NCBI GenBank assembly: GCA_039590215.1
Contig: JBDHFX010000025.1
Coordinates: forward strand, 1-28,282
Direction: 5' to 3'
Source of the DNA: CAMYLR01 sp039590215
GTDB lineage: Bacteria; Gemmatimonadota; Gemmatimonadetes; JACCXV01; JAHWKZ01
DNA: 28,282 nt
Both the position numbers and the translations under genes were made by a program. Below the pieces are notes generated by a model. The model saw nothing but the letters and a program-made list of their open reading frames with translations, was not told the origin of the DNA and searched no databases. This document shows positions 24,740 to 28,282 of the stretch, one piece after another (position 1 is the first letter of the stretch; every line of letters begins with the position of its first letter).

Positions 24740-25183
24740 CTAGACTGCCGGAGCGGTCAGAACTTCGGTTGCCGCGAGCGCCTTCTTGGTTACAAAGACA
24801 CGCTCGTTGTTGGAGGCCCGGTTCAACATCCCCACTGGGAACAGGAAGAACCAATCGGCAGACGGGTCGTAGTCGTAGACCACGCCGTCGAGCACCTCAC
24901 CCCAGCTGAACCGGAGGCGAACCGTCGTGGCGCCAGAAGGATCGGGAAGGTCGGTTCCGGTCTGAGGATCGGTGGCGTTCTGGCGGCTCGTACGAGCAAG
25001 TGCCAGATCATGAACGAAAAAGACCGCCACCACGTCCGTCATCTCGATGTCGAGAAAACCGAGGACGTTGCCTTCCAGATCGATCCTGCGAAGGAGCAGG
25101 AACGGTTTCTCGGGATCGAAGACGTCAGCGGTACCTTTGAGGCGCCGACCGTCCTCGAGTAGGACTACCAACTTGTGATTCAT
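24740..25183 (-). CDS. Small soluble protein, possibly DUF6982-like
   Basis: The 147-residue protein opens with KLVVLLEDGRRLKGTADVFDPEKPFLLL, then a segment ending DIEMTDVVAVFFVHDLA. This pattern (a beta-barrel-like 'KGT' motif followed by a residue on a fixed ligand strand) resembles the DUF6982 domain sometimes joined to PilZ domains; I hold this loosely. The C-terminal half repeats a similar logic (VRLRFSWGEVLDGVVYDYDPSADWFFLFPVG), suggesting two related halves. ATG 25183 is chosen; TTG 25201 is an alternative. GGAGG lies almost against the ATG, which is unusually tight. It is soluble with no signal peptide, and is followed on the same strand by the cyclase after 66 bases. Confidence 0.7.
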   Translation of the reverse strand: MNHKLVVLLEDGRRLKGTADVFDPEKPFLLLRRIDLEGNVLGFLDIEMTDVVAVFFVHDLALARTSRQNATDPQTGTDLPDPSGATTVRLRFSWGEVLDGVVYDYDPSADWFFLFPVGMLNRASNNERVFVTKKALAATEVLTAPAV

Positions 25184-25239
25184 GCCTCCGCGGGGCTGCA
25201 ACTATGGCGCCAACCGCCACTCGACCGATCAGATTCACG

Positions 25240-25257
25240 TTATTTGAATAGAAATAA
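25240..25257. repeat. AT-rich perfect inverted repeat (possible operator)
   Basis: TTATTT (25240-25245) and AAATAA (25252-25257) are perfect inverted copies around a 6-base spacer, in the 249-base gap between the small gene at 25183 and the tRNA. Strong AT bias in otherwise GC-rich DNA is typical of promoter or regulator-binding sites. I see no other gene in the gap. Confidence 0.4.
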
Positions 25258-25432
25258 GTAGCTTGATGTGGCTGGAAGGGGTGATCGATGTCGGCGGGTC
25301 TCGCGACGACTGTCCAGCGACCCTCGGCCACGGGTGCAGATTACCATTCGCAGCCCGCGTCCTGCAGGCCGGCCGTCACATGGCGCTTGTACTCAGGTCA
25401 GGAGAGCTACAGCTTCTCTCGGGCGCGGTGGT

Positions 25433-25508
25433 GGGGGCATAGCTCAGTTGGGAGAGCATCGGCTTTGCAAGCCGAAGGTCACCGGTTCGAGCCCGGTTGC
25501 CTCCACCA
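25433..25508 (+). tRNA. tRNA-Ala (anticodon TGC), CCA encoded
   Basis: All four arms fold. Acceptor GGGGGCA pairs with TGCCTCC and includes the G3:U70 wobble pair that identifies alanine tRNAs. The D stem is GCTC/GAGC. The anticodon arm TCGGC/GCCGA holds loop TTTGCAA with anticodon TGC (25466-25468). The T stem ACCGG/CCGGT holds loop TTCGAGC. A73 and an encoded CCA end the molecule at 25508. A possible promoter (TTGTAC at 25387, TACAGC at 25408) has a short 15-base spacer. No rRNA genes accompany it, although this tRNA often sits inside rRNA operons. Confidence 0.97.
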
Positions 25509-25524
25509 CCAAACGCCGGTGCGA

Positions 25525-26079
25525 CTACCGGTCAGATGCCGGCATACTCGCTTGACGCTGCGCCTCGAACTCCTCTTCCGACAGCGCCACATGGCTGATC
25601 GCCTGTGCGATGACCGAGTCACCAGTCGGGATACGCGAGTCCTTCGGCCACAGATGGAAGATCAACCCGTCGGTCGTCTTGACTAGCTCGACGACCGATG
25701 CAGTGTCCTCGTCGGACATACCATGCACCGCAACCCGGCCGCTCTCGATCTCCACCAAGTGATCGTGCCAGGCTTCGTTCCACTGCTCGCGGGGGATCAG
25801 GTCGCGGGTGACCGACTTGGCAACGATGTACTCGATTTCGGTCATCGGGGCTCCAGGATCGGTCGTCTCGAAGAGGATGCACTGAATAATCGGTTCGGGT
25901 GAGATCGGCTTGCAATAATGATGAAACGGGCCCATCACCTCACCGTTGACTACGTGCGGGGCGGTCACGTGGATGTCGAACCCCTGTGCGGGGGAGGGCA
26001 TGGCCTCCTCTTGCGCGTTGATCGGCTGAACGAGAAACAGCACGGCCACCAAAACAGACGGGAAAACGTTGCGCCGCAT
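25525..26079 (-). CDS. Secreted DUF1264 (oil-body-associated-protein-like) protein
   Basis: The 184-residue protein starts at ATG 26079 behind GGAGGAG and has a Sec signal ending near PINAQ. The rest follows the DUF1264/OBAP pattern: an FHHYCKPI segment, IIQCILFET, EIEYIVAKSV, WHDHLVEIESGRVAVHGM and FHLWPKD. The family occurs in bacteria, fungi and plants (where it is linked to seed oil bodies) and has no established enzymatic role. Export is unusual for plant members but common in bacteria. A weak promoter candidate, TTGGAA (26160-26155) and TAAGTT (26138-26133) with a 16-base spacer, lies upstream. Confidence 0.82.
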   Translation of the reverse strand: MRRNVFPSVLVAVLFLVQPINAQEEAMPSPAQGFDIHVTAPHVVNGEVMGPFHHYCKPISPEPIIQCILFETTDPGAPMTEIEYIVAKSVTRDLIPREQWNEAWHDHLVEIESGRVAVHGMSDEDTASVVELVKTTDGLIFHLWPKDSRIPTGDSVIAQAISHVALSEEEFEAQRQASMPASDR

Positions 26080-26209
26080 TTAACTCCTCCTCCGGCTTTG
26101 CAGTGGTCTCAGGTGTTGAACGAAGGTTGCTAAACTTAGTTGCTGCTGACTAATTTCCAAAACCGGTTTCGACACTGGGTACGGGCCTTGAAACGGAGTC
26201 ACGAAGACG

Positions 26210-26401
26210 ATGCTGGATATTGGCATTTCGGCACTCGGCCAGGCAGCCGCTGAGTACGGCGGTGGTTTCGGGGAAGTCGGCTCATTCATCGAGACCTCCA
26301 TCCGCAAGTCGGCCAAGCTCGCGATGAACCACAAGTGGTTCCTCCTGATCGCGATCGCTGCCGTGTGGGGCTTCCTCAAACTGATCTTCGATACCGAGTA
26401 A
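26210..26401 (+). CDS. Small single-span membrane protein
   Basis: The 63-residue protein has an amphipathic, Gly-rich first half (GQAAAEYGGGFGEVGSF), a basic patch (RKSAKLAMNHK) and one transmembrane helix at about 43-60 (WFLLIAIAAVWGFLKLIF). ATG 26210 has a GGAG site 11 bases upstream, rather far. The next membrane gene starts 2 bases after its stop, so the two probably act together. I recognise no family. Confidence 0.65.
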   Translation: MLDIGISALGQAAAEYGGGFGEVGSFIETSIRKSAKLAMNHKWFLLIAIAAVWGFLKLIFDTE

Positions 26402-26403
26402 GC

Positions 26404-26904
26404 ATGAAGAAACTGGCACCGTGGGTTGTTCTCGCCGCCCTGGTGGGAGCGATCCAGTTCGTCGTGGCCCAGCGGTTGGGTGGGTTCTCACCCAATATCG
26501 CTCAGTTCATGGGGCGCCAGATCGTAGCTCAGGGGGGCTACAGCGAGTCGTTGGCTGTGATCGGTTGGGGTATTCACCTCGCCGTTTCGCTGACGTATGC
26601 CGCCCTCTACGCTTTCACGTCGCACCAACGGGTGATGCCCGCCGGGCGCGGCGCGCGCTGGACAGTCGGCCTCTTCCTGGCGCTCCTACTCGGTTGGCTC
26701 ACGACGCTGGCCACGGGTCCCGCGATCGCGGTCACGATCAGCGTGTTGGCCGGCAAGGGTTGGCCAGCAGCCCTCCCCGGCCTCAACACGTCGCTCGGCT
26801 TCGCGTTTGGAAACCACCTCGGCTTCTTCGCGATATGCTGGCTGCTAACGCTGGTGGTGCCAGACATTCTCCGAAGCAACCGCCACCAAGCCGTTAGCGT
26901 CTGA
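26404..26904 (+). CDS. Four-helix-type membrane protein of unknown function
   Basis: The start is ATG 26404, two bases after the preceding stop; a longer frame upstream overlaps that gene and lacks hydrophobic character. The 166-residue protein has an N-terminal signal-like helix (about 7-24) and further hydrophobic segments at about 54-72, 87-106 and 136-156. Possible functional residues are scattered (GIHLAVSLTYAALYAF, GNHLGFFAICW). No family recognised. It ends 20 bases from the convergent cytochrome gene; a 5-base-pair CCCGG/CCGGG hairpin lies in that gap without a T-tract. Confidence 0.7.
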   Translation: MKKLAPWVVLAALVGAIQFVVAQRLGGFSPNIAQFMGRQIVAQGGYSESLAVIGWGIHLAVSLTYAALYAFTSHQRVMPAGRGARWTVGLFLALLLGWLTTLATGPAIAVTISVLAGKGWPAALPGLNTSLGFAFGNHLGFFAICWLLTLVVPDILRSNRHQAVSV

Positions 26905-26924
26905 GCCCGGTTGTCAGTGCCGGG

Positions 26925-27479
26925 TTACCCCTTGCAGGGGTTCCCACCGCACGGGTTACACGGATTGGCTCCGCCCGCCGCGGCCGCTGGATCGAACCCG
27001 GGTCGAATGTGCTCGACGTAGGCCGCCAGGGCAGCCAGTTCCTGTGAGTCCCACGCCAACGGCTCGGTCGACATCGGGACGATCATGCACAGCTGTACCA
27101 TCTCGGCGGCGTTGACTTGGTCCAGCCCGGCGCGGTCTTTGGCCATCGTAACCGGGTGCGGGTATGGCTCAGCGAAGGTCGCCTTCATCAGCGCGTAGTT
27201 GCCGACGTGGCATGTCGAGCAAGCTGAGCCGTTCGTGCTGAGACTGTTGTCGTTCCAGAGCTCCCCGCCACGCGCGATCAGCGCAGCGTCATCGAGATCG
27301 CCAGGGTTGAGTGCTTGATCACCCTGCGTGACGCGTGCGGGATCGATCTCCGTTTCCGTCGCGGCCGCGCACGGGTTAGCGGTCTCTTCTGCTACTTCGG
27401 TTTCCGCAGGCTCCTGCTGACCACAGGCCGCTACGGCCACGAGAATCGGCAGAAGCAAGCGCGGTAGGGCTTTGTGCAT
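26925..27479 (-). CDS. Monohaem cytochrome c lipoprotein with Cys-rich NPC tail
   Basis: ATG 27479 is chosen because a GGAAGGAG site lies upstream and the frame opens a lipoprotein signal with lipobox VAAC (Cys19). The 184-residue protein has one haem motif CSTCH (87-91) and a Met-rich stretch CMIVPM (131-136) likely to supply the axial ligand. AYVEHIRPG is the usual last helix of class I cytochromes c. Unusual features are an NPCAAA segment at 35-40 and a C-terminal NPCNPCGGNPCKG with three cysteines. It probably carries electrons in the periplasm, and the Cys tail could bind metal. A good promoter candidate lies upstream. Confidence 0.85.
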   Translation of the reverse strand: MHKALPRLLLPILVAVAACGQQEPAETEVAEETANPCAAATETEIDPARVTQGDQALNPGDLDDAALIARGGELWNDNSLSTNGSACSTCHVGNYALMKATFAEPYPHPVTMAKDRAGLDQVNAAEMVQLCMIVPMSTEPLAWDSQELAALAAYVEHIRPGFDPAAAAGGANPCNPCGGNPCKG

Positions 27480-27524
27480 GGTCAAACTCCTTCCAGAGAT
27501 TCGCTCGGGTCCCTCCGGGAAAGC

Positions 27525-27553
27525 AGCATACACGATCGTCAAGGTGATCTCAA
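27525..27553 (-). promoter_or_regulatory. Candidate sigma-70-type promoter for the cytochrome gene
   Basis: On the minus strand TTGAGA (27553-27548) and TATGCT (27530-27525) are 17 bases apart, matching five and four of six consensus bases. This predicts a leader of about 40 bases carrying the GGAAGGAG ribosome site. Confidence 0.5.
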
Positions 27554-27572
27554 ATCTGCCGAGTCGTGCCCG

Positions 27573-27601
27573 TTGACGCGCGATCCTAGGCGAGCTAAGC
27601 T
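27573..27601 (+). promoter_or_regulatory. Candidate promoter for the ABM-like gene
   Basis: TTGACG (27573-27578) and TAAGCT (27596-27601) are 17 bases apart. The -10 box lies inside the short palindrome GAGCTAAGCTC (27591-27601), which could be an operator. The leader would be about 140 bases, in which I see no other gene. Confidence 0.38.
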
Positions 27602-27749
27602 CTCTTGATCCTATCGAGGTCGCTTTTTCGACACACTCAAATCATGGCAAAGGCGAAAACGTATCCGTCGGGCCAATAGGCGCGGGCGAAGACCGCTCGC
27701 CACCCGACCTGCTACGGTACGCCGTTCGCCAACTCTAGGAGGCAAGCAC

Positions 27750-28282
27750 ATGAAGTTCCTTTCCGCGCTCCTGATCGCCGCTCTGGCCCTGCCGGTCGCG
27801 GCCCTGGCCCAGGAGTCCGAGCATGAAATGAAGAACCAGAGCCTGGTCCAAGTCACGACCTGGGAGGTCGCCCCCGATCAAACAGACGAGTGGGAGGCGG
27901 CGATCAAGCAGATCGTCGAAGCTGCCCAGGCGGCCAACCTCGCCCATGAGTACGGCTGGACGTTCTACAGCAAGAACAACGACTACACCTTGATCTACCC
28001 GATCGCCAACTACGCCTATTTCGACGACCCGATGCAGTGGATGCGGCAGTTCGAAGGGACTGAGGGGAACGAGGTGGTGCAGGCGGCGATGGCCACGATC
28101 GGCACGATCGACCATCGCGTGCTCAGCGAAGAGATCTCCGTGAACAAGATGGATTGGAGCTACATGCTCGGCGACATGGCCGACTTCCAGCAGAAGATCG
28201 AGAACCACAAGAACGTCGAGGTGCTCGAGTTCTGGATCCGTCCGGGCAAGAACGAGGAGTTCAGCGGGATCGTCAAGGAGTA
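27750..28282 (+). CDS. Exported protein with dimeric alpha/beta-barrel (ABM-like) repeats, 3' end cut by window
   Basis: ATG 27750 follows AGGAGG by 7 bases and opens a Sec signal (about 1-20, ending ALAQ). About 177 residues are visible with no stop. The segment VQVTTWEVAPDQTDEWEAAIKQIVEAAQ followed, after a middle stretch, by VEVLEFWIRPGKNEEFSGIV looks like two copies of a ferredoxin-like strand-helix unit. Such units occur in antibiotic-biosynthesis-monooxygenase and related dimeric alpha/beta-barrel proteins. Tyr/Trp/Phe richness (WTFYSKNNDYTLIYPIANYAYF) suggests a hydrophobic ligand pocket. Enzyme activity is not implied. The gene is divergent from the cytochrome lipoprotein. Confidence 0.7.
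   Translation, partial: MKFLSALLIAALALPVAALAQESEHEMKNQSLVQVTTWEVAPDQTDEWEAAIKQIVEAAQAANLAHEYGWTFYSKNNDYTLIYPIANYAYFDDPMQWMRQFEGTEGNEVVQAAMATIGTIDHRVLSEEISVNKMDWSYMLGDMADFQQKIENHKNVEVLEFWIRPGKNEEFSGIVKE

Noticed and set aside
24200..25162. 320-codon frame on the plus strand
   Set aside because: Spans the cyclase start and the small gene at 24740 in antisense; low-complexity charged sequence without domain features.
25263..25443. 59-codon frame upstream of the tRNA
   Set aside because: Runs into the tRNA gene itself and has no ribosome-binding site or conserved features.
26905..26924. Terminator between the membrane gene and the cytochrome gene
   Set aside because: CCCGG/CCGGG stem of 5 pairs with a 9-base loop and no T-tract on either strand.
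1..28282. CRISPR arrays, insertion sequences, integrases or prophage genes
   Set aside because: No direct-repeat arrays, transposase or integrase motifs, or target-site duplications seen on either strand.

Overview
The window is GC-rich (about 60% by eye), gene-dense bacterial chromosome with about 26 protein genes, one tRNA and no gene-free gap above 300 bases. Lipobox lipoproteins, a twin-arginine signal, many Sec signal peptides, an M48 protease, an MscS channel and a periplasmic-type haem protein point to a free-living aerobic bacterium, probably diderm. No ribosomal or core informational protein is present, so the phylum cannot be fixed; an uncultured Gemmatimonadota- or Acidobacteriota-like lineage is only a guess. 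I see no phage, insertion sequence, CRISPR array or integron.

Layout. (1) 1-3862: feoB (ferrous iron uptake, cut by the window edge) diverges from a selenium-binding/methanethiol-oxidase gene followed by a small polytopic membrane protein. (2) 9171-3852, minus strand: a tightly packed unit with a 36-residue Arg/Asp-rich peptide, a large signal-peptide-bearing dikinase resembling plant alpha-glucan water dikinase, and two class-A-beta-lactamase-fold serine hydrolases joined by a GTGA overlap and a 7-base gap. This is the most unusual block. (3) 9323-10939: malic enzyme. (4) 13318-11167, minus: nitrilase-superfamily amidase overlapping a purple-acid-phosphatase-like lipoprotein. (5) 13388-14994, plus: membrane protein overlapping a PLP threonine/serine dehydratase. 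(6) 16592-14944, minus: Tat-exported FAD oxidase overlapping a possible 50-residue secreted peptide. (7) 16615-17305, plus: membrane protein broken by a one-base frameshift. (8) 20477-17288, minus: MscS channel with a cyclic-nucleotide-binding domain (internally deleted and frameshifted), a secreted protein and an M48 protease, all chained by 4-base overlaps. (9) 20611-22725: secreted M23 peptidase with tandem C-terminal repeats. (10) 24673-22715: CHASE2 adenylate cyclase. (11) 25183-28282: small regulatory-looking protein, tRNA-Ala(TGC), DUF1264 protein, two small membrane proteins, a cytochrome c lipoprotein with a Cys-rich tail, and a partial exported ABM-like protein.

A pattern across the window: several genes that begin transcription units have no Shine-Dalgarno sequence. 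Instead they carry a TANNNT box 6-7 bases before the start codon, as expected for leaderless mRNAs. Other genes have strong AGGAGG-type sites. Genes inside units are often coupled by ATGA/GTGA overlaps. Regions 4/5 and 6/7 are divergent pairs whose leaderless promoters lie back to back.
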